Source: an uncultured Methanomicrobiales archaeon
Lineage (GTDB): Archaea > Thermoplasmatota > Thermoplasmata > Methanomassiliicoccales > Methanomethylophilaceae
Direction of reading: 5' to 3'
Length of the DNA: 12,019 nucleotides
Assembly (NCBI GenBank): GCA_937892275.1
Contig: CALAVG010000033.1
Span: 1 to 12,019 of the forward strand
The notes under the pieces were generated by a model that saw only the letters and a program-made list of their open reading frames with translations, had not been told where the DNA came from and did no database searches. Positions 1 through 6,814 of this stretch are shown here, piece after piece. Position numbers and translations under genes: made by a program. The number at the start of each line of letters is the position of its first letter. Within the stretch, counting starts at the first letter, position 1.

Positions 1-51
1 TTCTTTCTTCATGCGGGATGTCGCCGCATTGTCCAGATATACTTCTTCCAT
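1..51 (-). CDS. Cysteine desulfurase (NifS/IscS family), N-terminal fragment
   Basis: Only the first 17 codons lie in the window; the gene continues off the left edge. The peptide begins MEEVYLDNAATSRMKKE, and YLDNAAT is the hallmark N-terminus of class V pyridoxal-phosphate aminotransferases of the NifS/IscS type. These take sulfur from cysteine, release alanine and pass a persulfide to Fe-S cluster or thiolation machinery. The ATG is 5 bases after the metA stop codon, and an AGGATGA stretch overlapping that stop can serve as its ribosome-binding site, so it is the second gene of a metA operon. The family assignment rests on the N-terminal motif alone; the catalytic cysteine and PLP lysine are outside the window. 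A cysteine lyase or selenocysteine lyase of the same fold cannot be excluded. Confidence 0.8.
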   Translation of the reverse strand, partial: MEEVYLDNAATSRMKKE

Positions 52-56
52 TCAAA

Positions 57-980
57 TCATCCTCTTATCTTTCCGTTCTTCAGATCATAAGGTGTCAACT
101 GGTAGACATAGTAGTTCAGCCAGTTGGTGAATACCATCGTAGAATACGTCCTCCAGCTCAGCACGGGGTCGAACCTGGGGTCGTCGTTCGGATAGTAGTT
201 CAATGGGAACGCAGGGGTGATGCCCTTATCGACATCCCTCTGGTATTCGTTGGCCAGGGTGTTGACGTCATATTCCATATGGCCTGTGATGAAGATCTCC
301 TGATCGTCGGAGATGATGACGGCCGGGTCCCTGTTCTCGTCTATCGCTGCGATCTGCAGCTTCGGACACTTCAGGATGTCATCGGCCAGTACCGTCGCAT
401 ATCTGGACTGAGGGACTCTGAAGATATCGTCCACGCCTCTCAGGAGGGGTTCGCTGGGCATGGCGTTCCTGTATTCGAATATGCCCGCCTTCTTCGCCGG
501 GAGTGCGTGCTTCTGTATCCCATAGTGGTGATACAGGCCGGCGAGGGATGCCCAGCAGATGTACATTGTGGTCGTCACATGCTGTTTGGACCAATCCATG
601 ATGGTGCACAGTTCGGGCCAATAGTCCACTTCTTCGAATTCTATATCTTCTAAAGGAGCCCCTGTGATGATCAGACCGTCGATGTTCTGGTCCTTGACGT
701 CATCGAACTTCTTGTAGAATTTATCAAGATAATCATGGGACGTGTTCTTCGATTTGTGGGTCGCTGGTATGAGCAGCGTTATGTCTATCTGTAAAGGTGT
801 GTTGCTCAGCAATCTCATGAGCTGGATCTCCGTCTCTACCTTCGTGGGCATGAGATTCAGGATGGCGATCTTCAGAGGCCTGATGTCCTGAGACGTCGCC
901 CTGGTCTCTTTCATTACGAATATGTTCTCCTTCTCCAAGGCAGAGAAGGCCGGAAGTCCATCTGGAATGTTAATAGGCAT
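57..980 (-). CDS. metA: Homoserine O-acetyltransferase (MetA family)
   Basis: This 307-residue enzyme activates homoserine by O-acylation, the committed step of methionine synthesis in the cytoplasm. It starts MPINIPDGLPA, as MetA proteins do. The family landmarks sit at expected places: nucleophile Cys142 in ICWAS, and the His234/Glu236 pair in GHMEYD (235/237 in Escherichia coli numbering). Residue 111 is Glu (TGAPLE). In characterised MetA proteins Glu here goes with acetyl-CoA, whereas Gly goes with succinyl-CoA, so O-acetylhomoserine is the predicted product. That suits the divergently transcribed metY. Length is normal and the gene is intact. The ribosome-binding site is weak (GGTTGA about 6 bases before the ATG). 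The promoter probably overlaps the Rrf2-type palindrome at 1025-1045. Family assignment is firm; the acyl donor is inferred. Confidence 0.95.
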   Translation of the reverse strand: MPINIPDGLPAFSALEKENIFVMKETRATSQDIRPLKIAILNLMPTKVETEIQLMRLLSNTPLQIDITLLIPATHKSKNTSHDYLDKFYKKFDDVKDQNIDGLIITGAPLEDIEFEEVDYWPELCTIMDWSKQHVTTTMYICWASLAGLYHHYGIQKHALPAKKAGIFEYRNAMPSEPLLRGVDDIFRVPQSRYATVLADDILKCPKLQIAAIDENRDPAVIISDDQEIFITGHMEYDVNTLANEYQRDVDKGITPAFPLNYYPNDDPRFDPVLSWRTYSTMVFTNWLNYYVYQLTPYDLKNGKIRG

Positions 981-1022
981 CTTTCAACCTAGAGACAACA
1001 TCCTCCACGGCGTATTTAGTAA

Positions 1023-1046
1023 TTCCTACCAATTTAATAGGTAGGT
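1023..1046. promoter_or_regulatory. Predicted Rrf2 operator in the metA/metY divergent promoter
   Basis: The plus strand reads CCTACCAATTTAATAGGTA at 1025-1043. It matches the palindrome at 4226-4244 (CCTACTATTTTAGTAGGTA) at 16 of 19 bases. An alternative symmetry is CCTACC (1025-1030) with GGTAGG (1040-1045). The AT-rich core TTTAATA (1033-1039) can act as a TATA box in both directions. Rightward, it would start transcription near 1060, leaving a short leader with GGTGA at 1077-1081 before the metY ATG at 1086. Leftward, it would start near 1010, about 30 bases before metA. A bound repressor would cover both promoters. Assignment to the Rrf2 protein encoded at 3315-3716 is inferred from proximity, site form and the sulfur theme. 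Confidence 0.7.
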
Positions 1047-1085
1047 TTTTTATTGAGGTTCATTATTACACAGTTTGGTGAATCA

Positions 1086-2381
1086 ATGACAACACCGAAT
1101 GAGTACAAACTTGAGACTTTGCAGGTACATGCTGGTCAGGAGACGGCCGATCCTGCGACCGACTCCCGTGCTGTACCCATCTATATGACCACTTCATACG
1201 TTTTCAAGGACTCGGCGACAGCGGCCGGACGCTTCGCCCTCACCGAACCTGGGAACATCTATACGAGGCTCATGAACCCCACCTCCTCGGTCTTCGAGGA
1301 GAGAATTGCAGCCTTGGAAGGAGGAGTGGCAGCTCTCGCTACCGCGTCAGGCTCAGCGGCCATAACGTACGCGGTGCAGAACATAGCCTTGGCAGGCGAC
1401 CATATAGTGTCGTCGACCAACCTCTATGGGGGTACCACTAACCTGTTCGCGAATACATTGAGGGAACAGGGTATCGAGACGACCTTCGTCGATCCGTCCG
1501 ATCCGGAGAACTTCAGGAAGGCCATCAGGCCGAACACCAAGCTCCTCTACACCGAGGTGCTCGGAAATCCCAATTCGGACGTGGCCGACCTCGAGGCAAT
1601 CTCGAAGATCGCACACGATAATGGTATACCGCTGATAGTGGACAGCACCTTCAGCCCGCCTTCCGTGTTCAGGCCGTTCGAGCACGGCGCAGACATCATC
1701 GTGCATTCCGCTACCAAGTTCATCGGAGGACACGGTGTAGCAATGGGAGGTGTCATCGTGGACAGCGGTAACTTCGACTGGGCGCAGAACGATAAGTTCC
1801 CCACGCTCTCGAAGCCCAACCCGTCATACCACGGCGTGGTGTTCACGGATGCCGTCGGCAAGGCCGCATTCGTTACGAAGATCCGCACAACGCTCATGAG
1901 GGACCAGGGGGCTGCCATATCCCCGTTCAATTCCTTCCTTCTGTTACTGGGATTGGAGACCCTGTCCCTCCGTACAGAGCGTCATACGGAGAACGCGCTG
2001 AAGGTGGTGGAGTTCCTGAAGAACCATCCCCAGGTGGAGAAGGTGAACCATCCTTCGCTGGAGACTGGTAAGAAGAAGGAGCTCTACGACAGGTACTTCC
2101 CCAACGGGGCGGGATCGATATTCACGTTCGAGATCAAGGGCGATGCTGACAAGGCTAAGAAGTTCACGGAATCCCTGAAGCTGTTCTCCCTGTTGGCGAA
2201 CGTCGCGGATGTGAAATCCCTTGTCATCCACCCTGCATCGACAACCCACTCGCAGCTGGACGAGGAGGCATTGCTGGCATGCGGAATCAAACCCAATACC
2301 ATCCGTCTTTCGATCGGTATCGAGCACATAGATGACATCATAAACGACCTCAAAAACGGTTTCGAAGCAGTGAAGGACTGA
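1086..2381 (+). CDS. metY: O-acetylhomoserine sulfhydrylase (Cys/Met metabolism PLP enzyme)
   Basis: The 431-residue product is a pyridoxal-phosphate enzyme of the Cys/Met metabolism family. It is predicted to join sulfide to O-acetylhomoserine, giving homocysteine. Visible landmarks are ETLQVHAGQE near the N-terminus, the phosphate-binding YTRLMNPT (residues 60-66 region), the cofactor aspartate in VDSTF (about 186), the Schiff-base lysine K211 in HSATKFIGGHG, and the C-terminal carboxylate-binding arginine in IRLSIGIE. Length and the long internal region after K211 fit MetY better than the shorter cystathionine lyases or synthases of about 380-400 residues. The ATG at 1086 is preferred over an in-frame TTG at 1053 because GGTGA lies 5 bases upstream and the family N-terminus begins here. 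The stop overlaps the cysK start by one base, so translation is probably coupled. Confidence 0.93.
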   Translation: MTTPNEYKLETLQVHAGQETADPATDSRAVPIYMTTSYVFKDSATAAGRFALTEPGNIYTRLMNPTSSVFEERIAALEGGVAALATASGSAAITYAVQNIALAGDHIVSSTNLYGGTTNLFANTLREQGIETTFVDPSDPENFRKAIRPNTKLLYTEVLGNPNSDVADLEAISKIAHDNGIPLIVDSTFSPPSVFRPFEHGADIIVHSATKFIGGHGVAMGGVIVDSGNFDWAQNDKFPTLSKPNPSYHGVVFTDAVGKAAFVTKIRTTLMRDQGAAISPFNSFLLLLGLETLSLRTERHTENALKVVEFLKNHPQVEKVNHPSLETGKKKELYDRYFPNGAGSIFTFEIKGDADKAKKFTESLKLFSLLANVADVKSLVIHPASTTHSQLDEEALLACGIKPNTIRLSIGIEHIDDIINDLKNGFEAVKD

Positions 2382-3313
2382 TGATCATGCTGTACACATC
2401 AATAGATCAGACGATAGGGAACACACCTCTGGTGGAGTTCAAGAGGATAAAGGAAGAGCTCGGACTGAAAGCTAATATCTACGGTAAGATAGAGTTCTTC
2501 AATCCTGCGGGATCCGTCAAGGACAGGATCGCAAAGGCTATGATAGACGAACTGGAGAAGCAGGGAAAGATCAACAAGGACACGGTGCTGATCGAGCCTA
2601 CATCCGGTAACACAGGAATCGCACTCGCGTCCATCGCCACCGCGAGGGGCTACAAAATCAAGATCGTGATGCCCGAGACAATGTCCATCGAGCGCCGCAA
2701 GCTCATCAAGGCGTACGGTGCGGAGCTCGTGCTGACAGAAGGAGCCAAGGGAATGAAGGGTGCAGTGGCCAAGGCAGATGAGCTCTCCAAGGAGATCCCC
2801 AACTCGGTGATCCCGGGACAGTTCGTGAACCCTGCCAACCCAGAGATCCACTTCAAGACCACCGGTCCCGAGATCTACAACGATCTGAACGGTAAAGTCG
2901 ACATAGTCGTGGCAGGAGTCGGAACCGGAGGTACCATAACCGGAGTCGGAAAGTATCTGAAATCCAAGAACCCCAATGTAAAGATCGTGGCAGTCGAGCC
3001 CAAAGGCTCCCCTCTGCTCTCCGAAGGGAAGACAGGTCCCCACAAGATCCAAGGTATCGGAGCTGGATTCGTACCGGATACCTTAGATACTACCATCTAT
3101 GACCAGATTATCGCGGTGGAGGACAACGACGCTTTCGTGAACGGAAGGCTTGTTGGAAAGATCGAGGGTACGCTCGTAGGTATATCTGCAGGTGCGGCGA
3201 TGACCGCCGCGATCCAGTTGGCCAAGGATCCTGCCAACGAAGGCAAGAACATCGTGGCCATACTCGCGGACACAGGAGAGAGGTACCTGTCCACAGCACT
3301 GTTCGAGGAATGA
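2381..3313 (+). CDS. cysK: Cysteine synthase (O-acetylserine sulfhydrylase type)
   Basis: This 310-residue fold-type II PLP enzyme makes cysteine from sulfide and an activated serine. N-terminal IGNTPLVEF is diagnostic. The PLP lysine is K47 in NPAGSVKDR, the substrate loop is EPTSGNTG (72-79), the phosphate-binding glycine loop is GTGGT (181-185), and the cofactor-contacting serine is S269 in GISAGAA. Length is standard and no regulatory CBS domain is present, which argues against cystathionine beta-synthase. The first ATG (2381) overlaps the metY stop; a second in-frame ATG at 2387 has AAGGA at better spacing and may be the real start, shortening the protein by two residues. No serine acetyltransferase gene is visible nearby, so whether O-acetylserine or O-phosphoserine is used is open. 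Third-neighbour rrf2 follows after one base. Confidence 0.94.
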   Translation: MIMLYTSIDQTIGNTPLVEFKRIKEELGLKANIYGKIEFFNPAGSVKDRIAKAMIDELEKQGKINKDTVLIEPTSGNTGIALASIATARGYKIKIVMPETMSIERRKLIKAYGAELVLTEGAKGMKGAVAKADELSKEIPNSVIPGQFVNPANPEIHFKTTGPEIYNDLNGKVDIVVAGVGTGGTITGVGKYLKSKNPNVKIVAVEPKGSPLLSEGKTGPHKIQGIGAGFVPDTLDTTIYDQIIAVEDNDAFVNGRLVGKIEGTLVGISAGAAMTAAIQLAKDPANEGKNIVAILADTGERYLSTALFEE

Positions 3314-3314
3314 C

Positions 3315-3716
3315 ATGAGCTATCTGGTATCCACAAAGGGAAGGTATGCGTTGCGCATAATGCTCGACATGGCCGAGCAGGAGGAGGGCATAGCCGTACC
3401 TTTGAAGGATATCGCAAGCAGGCAGGACCTTTCGCTGAAGTACCTTGAATCCATAATGCCCAATCTCAAGGAGAACGGTCTGGTCACGGCCGTTGCCGGG
3501 AAAGGTGGAGGATACAAACTCACCAAACTGGCCAGCGAATACACGGTGGGCGAGATCCTCAGGGTCTCTGAGGATCAGATCGCCCCCGTGGCCTGTCTCA
3601 ATGAAGGTTTCACATGTTCCAGGGCGGATACATGTAAGACTCTTCCGATGTGGAGGGAGCTCGATTCTGTGATATCCGATTACCTGGATACTGTGAAGCT
3701 CACAGATCTTCTGTGA
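3315..3716 (+). CDS. Rrf2-family transcriptional regulator with three conserved-type cysteines
   Basis: The 133-residue protein is a typical Rrf2 regulator. It opens with a winged helix-turn-helix: STKGRYALRIMLDMA, then the recognition helix region around DLSLKYLESIM and the wing AGKGGGYKL (61-69). The dimerisation helix follows. Between them sit Cys94, Cys101 and Cys107 (C-x6-C-x5-C). IscR uses a similar trio, C-x5-C-x5-C, to hold an Fe-S cluster, so this protein may sense Fe-S or redox state; CymR-type relatives lack the full set. The gene lies one base after cysK, and GAGGA near the cysK stop serves as ribosome-binding site. Palindromes at 1025-1045 and 4225-4243 are its likely operators, making it autoregulated through the metY promoter. 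CymR is known to work with CysK, so a direct CysK partnership is an alternative signal route. Confidence 0.93.
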   Translation: MSYLVSTKGRYALRIMLDMAEQEEGIAVPLKDIASRQDLSLKYLESIMPNLKENGLVTAVAGKGGGYKLTKLASEYTVGEILRVSEDQIAPVACLNEGFTCSRADTCKTLPMWRELDSVISDYLDTVKLTDLL

Positions 3717-4220
3717 TCATAATTCAGGTATTTCATACCCAAAGGCCAGGTACTCTTCCTTCGAGAACCTGTGATAGGTCACCTGGCCTACCTCTTCTGC
3801 CAGACAATAGATGTCCTCATCTAATTCGTCCTGGAACCTGATCAACCAGTCGAAATCGATGTATTGGGATTTGACCATGATGGATCCCGGGTACTTCTCG
3901 TCGATGAGCTTTCTGAATTCATCTATGGGAGCATGTTTGTTCACGAGGGATGTCATGTCCCTCATCGTCTCTTTCATGGGCATCTTGGAGATGCGTTCGC
4001 AGTCCTTCTCGCTTACAATGATCCTGACGCGCTGCGGGAGGGATTCCAGTACGATGTCAGGAAATTCATTTCCGGCGGCCTCGCGGAATTCAGCCTTGAT
4101 GCGTTCCTCGTCATCACCTACAGGATAATACAGGGAGACTATCCCGTTCGTGTCCCCGATCTTCAGATACATCTCCTGGATTGTTGTCACGGTCCTTTGC
4201 AGAAGGTCTCTCCCATTCAT
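3717..4220 (-). CDS. DUF3877-like protein of unknown function
   Basis: The 167-residue product is soluble and acidic, with no signal peptide or membrane segment. N-terminal GIVSLYYPV and C-terminal FDWLIRFQDE, DIYCLAEEVG and YHRFSKEEYLAFG recall the uncharacterised DUF3877 family as I remember it; a profile search was not possible. No catalytic motif can be named. The gene is tail to tail with rrf2, and the two stop codons abut with no spacer. Its ATG lies only five bases from a perfect-arm palindrome, leaving no room for a ribosome-binding site. A TATA-like TAATATA sits 24-29 bases before the start codon, so the transcript is probably leaderless. Placement of the palindrome implies tight control by the neighbouring Rrf2 protein and hence a role tied to sulfur, cysteine or Fe-S status. 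Confidence 0.8.
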   Translation of the reverse strand: MNGRDLLQRTVTTIQEMYLKIGDTNGIVSLYYPVGDDEERIKAEFREAAGNEFPDIVLESLPQRVRIIVSEKDCERISKMPMKETMRDMTSLVNKHAPIDEFRKLIDEKYPGSIMVKSQYIDFDWLIRFQDELDEDIYCLAEEVGQVTYHRFSKEEYLAFGYEIPEL

Positions 4221-4224
4221 AAAA

Positions 4225-4249
4225 ACCTACTATTTTAGTAGGTATATTA
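4225..4249 (-). promoter_or_regulatory. Predicted Rrf2 operator and TATA box of the DUF3877-like gene
   Basis: ACCTACT (4225-4231) and AGTAGGT (4237-4243) are perfect inverted arms around a 5-base AT core. On the minus strand TAATATA (4249-4243) lies about 25 bases before the ATG at 4220, the usual archaeal distance between TATA box and transcription start. The palindrome therefore fills the space between the TATA box and a leaderless start, an arrangement suited to repression by blocking polymerase recruitment. It matches the metA/metY site at 16 of 19 positions. Confidence 0.75.
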
Positions 4250-4339
4250 CAGTTGCCCCTATGGTTGCTCGTAATTGTCGAATGAGCCAGTATTTGCAAA
4301 CAAGACTGCTTGGCTGTATCGGGATCCGGCCAGGAATGA

Positions 4340-4398
4340 TTATATCGGATGAGATGGTGTGATCATCCAAACATGTGCATCCGGACTTGGAAGATCAC
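4340..4398 (+). promoter_or_regulatory. Putative promoter with long inverted repeat upstream of the flavoprotein gene
   Basis: TTATAT at 4340-4345 resembles an archaeal TATA box, predicting a start near 4368. Arms GTGATCATCCAA (4359-4370) and TTGGAAGATCAC (4387-4398) pair at 11 of 12 positions around a 16-base loop. The repeat straddles the predicted start, so it may be an operator or a 5' leader hairpin. No T-tract follows, which argues against a terminator. The remaining 4250-4440 region holds no convincing gene or RNA. Confidence 0.4.
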
Positions 4399-4440
4399 AT
4401 TACATACAGGCAGGGATGTGCAGAAACAGGTGAATTCAGG

Positions 4441-4974
4441 ATGTCGAGGATGGTATGCGTGATATTGGCGAGTCCCTCCCGCAAAGGGAGCACATCGACG
4501 CTGGCCCTTGAAGCGGCCAATGCGATCGAGGATGCGGATGTCCGTATACATTTCCTCAATGAACTGGAGTTCAGGGACTGTCAGGGCTGCCGCGCATGCA
4601 AGAGGGGAAGGCCATGTCCATTGAAGGACGACCTCGTCCCTGTACTCGACGATCTCAGGGACTGCGATGCTCTGATAGTGGCCACACCTGTCTATTTCGG
4701 AAGAGCCACGGGACTGTACTGCATGTACGAGGACAGGACCTACAAGCTCTACGCAGAACAGCCCGAACCGCCGGCCAGGAAGGCGTTGGTGATAGTATCT
4801 GCGGGAGCAAGGACGGAGGCCTGTAGGCCTACCGCAGAACGCATCCAGAGGATCCTGATACGCAGGAACTTCGAGACATCGCTTATACTTCACAGCACCA
4901 AGGACAGTGCGAATCCGAAGGATGATGCGGACCTGATGGAACTCGCCCGCGTGGAAGGCAGAAAACTCCTTTGA
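4441..4974 (+). CDS. Iron-sulfur flavoprotein (NADPH-dependent FMN reductase-like)
   Basis: The 177-residue product has a flavodoxin-like fold of the NADPH-dependent FMN reductase family. The FMN phosphate loop is ASPSRKGST (10-18) after the first beta strand. A compact cysteine motif follows at Cys47, Cys50, Cys53 and Cys59 (C-x2-C-x2-C-x5-C), the signature of methanogen-type iron-sulfur flavoproteins that bind a 4Fe-4S cluster next to FMN. ATPVYFGRATG (81-91) is the usual second flavin-contact region. Such proteins are linked to electron transfer and to removal of oxygen or peroxide; the partner here is unknown. I chose the ATG at 4441 because AGGTGA lies 7-8 bases upstream and the family starts here; a GTG at 4375 would add 22 atypical residues, and an ATG at 4450 would drop three. 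Confidence 0.88.
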   Translation: MSRMVCVILASPSRKGSTSTLALEAANAIEDADVRIHFLNELEFRDCQGCRACKRGRPCPLKDDLVPVLDDLRDCDALIVATPVYFGRATGLYCMYEDRTYKLYAEQPEPPARKALVIVSAGARTEACRPTAERIQRILIRRNFETSLILHSTKDSANPKDDADLMELARVEGRKLL

Positions 4975-4992
4975 TGGAAGCATTCGATATGT

Positions 4993-5714
4993 TCAGTCCT
5001 TCTCCTCGTTGTAATTGAAGGTATAGACGTAGTTCCAATCCTTGGGCTTGATGAGGATATATCTGATCCAAGCCAGGATGCGCGGGTCGCAGATCCTCCA
5101 AGTGACCTTACCGTCCTTCCCTATGTGTTTCTGACCATCACAGGCTTGTCCAGGACGTAGATGCAATGCGGAGCAGGGTAACCAGACGATTGGGCCTCCT
5201 TGGCCGTCAGAGTACCGTGCTTCCCGAAGATCTTGCTGATATTGGCGTTCAGATTGTTCATGACGTTGTACCTGTATTCGATGCCTTCGGTAGGAGTGGA
5301 CCGCAGAGCGGCCCATGCCTCCTCCTTGGAGAACTGTGACCTGTCGAAATTGGTGGTGACCAACAGCAACCTGGTCCACCGCCGGTTCCTGAACCCGTCT
5401 ACCGGTACGTCGAATTCTTTACCATCCAACGCAGTCTTGATCCGATCCCTCTTCTTGGTCTTCCTTGTGGCGTAGACCTTGTTACCCCTCTTGGCTGATA
5501 ATGCATAGATGGTCTCCCCCGATTCGAGATTGAGAAATTTGTTACGGTCCTCGGATTCGATCCAATCGAGGAGTTCCGCCTGTAGTTCCGGATCGTCCAA
5601 GGAAAGTTGTTTCGAGAGAAGCTCCCTTATGAGGGCATCGGTCTCATGAGACCAAGCGCCGCCATTACCTGTACGACGCTCGATCCTCCTGACGCGTTGA
5701 AGTACATTCTTCAA
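4993..5714 (-). pseudogene. Frameshifted gene of a mobile element, weakly replication-protein-like
   Basis: The first reading frame starts at TTG 5714 and ends at a TAG at 5121-5123, after LDKPVMVRNT. A second frame continues without a break: KHIGKDGKVTWRICD through to NYNEEKD, stop at 4993-4995. Adding one base in the AGAAAC run near 5133 would join them as MVRKHIGKDG, giving about 240 residues. The N-terminal half is basic and charged (RVRRIERR). The middle has RWTRLLLVTTNFDRSQFSKEEAWAAL and then EAQSSGYPAPHCIYVLD. This layout recalls archaeal plasmid replication proteins, whose GYPHIH-like segment is an HUH motif; here only one histidine remains. I cannot name the family firmly. Its position beside an integrase supports a decayed mobile element. 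A sequencing error or programmed frameshift is possible instead of true decay. Confidence 0.6.
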
Positions 5715-5839
5715 CGAGACCTTCGGCCTTTCCGAGGGGCATTCCGGCTTAGAATCGTAAGAGCTTTCGCTGAAGTTTAAGTCATCAAATTTTTGGAGTG
5801 CTGGACAAGGATGGTCCCCACTCCCTGATTGGGAACGGA

Positions 5840-6814
5840 TTAAGCACGCTGGACACCCCCTTTTTGGAATATTCCCATACGAATTTTCCTCTGATAATCT
5901 CCGTGCAGATCCATGGCGGCCTGCATATCGTCGAGGTTGATCCAGAGGTACTTCAGGGTGGTCACGATGTCCTCATGACCGAGTATCTTGGAGATCGATT
6001 CTATGGGGGCTCCTGCATGATACATTGTGCGGCCAAAAGTGCGTCTGAGGGTGTGGTTCGTGAACTCTACACCGAGGCGCTCACGCACAATGTGTATCAC
6101 TCCGCGGTCGAGGCTGTGACCTCTATCAGAGTAAGGTCCTGCCTGGGGTTTGTGTTTGTAGTGGCACCAGATGAACACGTTTCCCGGATCCTGCCATGAG
6201 GGATTGTATGTCCTCACACGTTCAACGAGCCTTTGGCGTTCCTCCAGCCATCTTCTCAATACATCCTCTGTATCGTCGCTGAACGGTACGGATCTCCATT
6301 TGCCTTCTCCGTGACCCTTTCCGAGGACCTCGACTGTTCTCATCCTGTAGTTGATGCAATCGAGCTTGAGGTTGCAGACCTCTGCGATACGGAGCCCGAG
6401 GTTGAGCTCGAAGTGTATCACTGCCTCCTCGAGGATGGTCTTGGGTGCGTTCAGAAGCTTCTGCTGCTCCGGATCTGTCAGCCAATCTACGTTGGGGCGC
6501 ATGTCCTGAGGCCAGCGGATGTCCATATTCACAATGACATTGTTCCCGAAGAAGCGGAGATATCTGGAGAAAATGTGTGTATGCCACTTCCTTGTCGAGA
6601 CCTCCAGATCCTTCCAGACCTCATCCAGAAGGTATCTGACGGCCTTTTCGGTTACGTAATAGGGCAAGGGGTCGAAACCGACAGCTTCGAGATCCCTCGC
6701 CATCTTGTTCAGGACGGCCCTATACTGATTGTATGTTTCCGTCTTGGAGCTCTTTTTGTTCTCCCTGATGTACTTCTCGATACATCTCTCGGGAGTAGAG
6801 ATCTTCGTGCTCAT
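5840..6814 (-). CDS. Tyrosine recombinase/integrase (XerC/D-like)
   Basis: The 324-residue protein is a complete tyrosine recombinase. Residues 1-100 form the SAM-like core-binding domain (YIRENKKSSKTETYNQYRAVL). The catalytic domain has all active residues: Arg142 in GLRIAEVCNL, Lys166 in LGKGHGEGKWR, His254 and Arg257 in NHTLRRTF, His280 in LGHEDI, and the nucleophile Tyr289 in TTLKYLWI. It cuts and rejoins DNA through a covalent phosphotyrosine. The start is well fixed: GGAGGAG lies 8 bases before the ATG, and the stop of a 40-residue gene touches it (TGAATG), suggesting coupled translation. Composition is host-like. It could be an island integrase or a chromosome-dimer recombinase; its position between a broken replication-like gene and a defence operon favours the former. 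No att repeat was found. Confidence 0.93.
   Translation of the reverse strand: MSTKISTPERCIEKYIRENKKSSKTETYNQYRAVLNKMARDLEAVGFDPLPYYVTEKAVRYLLDEVWKDLEVSTRKWHTHIFSRYLRFFGNNVIVNMDIRWPQDMRPNVDWLTDPEQQKLLNAPKTILEEAVIHFELNLGLRIAEVCNLKLDCINYRMRTVEVLGKGHGEGKWRSVPFSDDTEDVLRRWLEERQRLVERVRTYNPSWQDPGNVFIWCHYKHKPQAGPYSDRGHSLDRGVIHIVRERLGVEFTNHTLRRTFGRTMYHAGAPIESISKILGHEDIVTTLKYLWINLDDMQAAMDLHGDYQRKIRMGIFQKGGVQRA

Noticed and set aside
18..653. Long plus-strand open frame opposite metA
   Set aside because: It is antisense to a fully conserved MetA gene and has no family-like sequence or ribosome-binding site.
1053..1085. Upstream TTG start that would lengthen MetY by 11 residues
   Set aside because: The ATG at 1086 has a GGTGA ribosome-binding site and begins the family-like sequence; the extension lies in leader DNA.
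2399..3052. Long minus-strand open frame opposite cysK
   Set aside because: An artefact of GC-rich codon bias opposite a conserved gene.
4261..4362. A 33-codon plus-strand frame upstream of the flavoprotein gene
   Set aside because: No ribosome-binding site, no recognisable sequence, and it overlaps the likely promoter.
4375..4440. GTG start that would lengthen the flavoprotein by 22 residues
   Set aside because: The extension is unlike the family, which begins with the first beta strand just before the FMN loop, and AGGTGA lies before the ATG at 4441.
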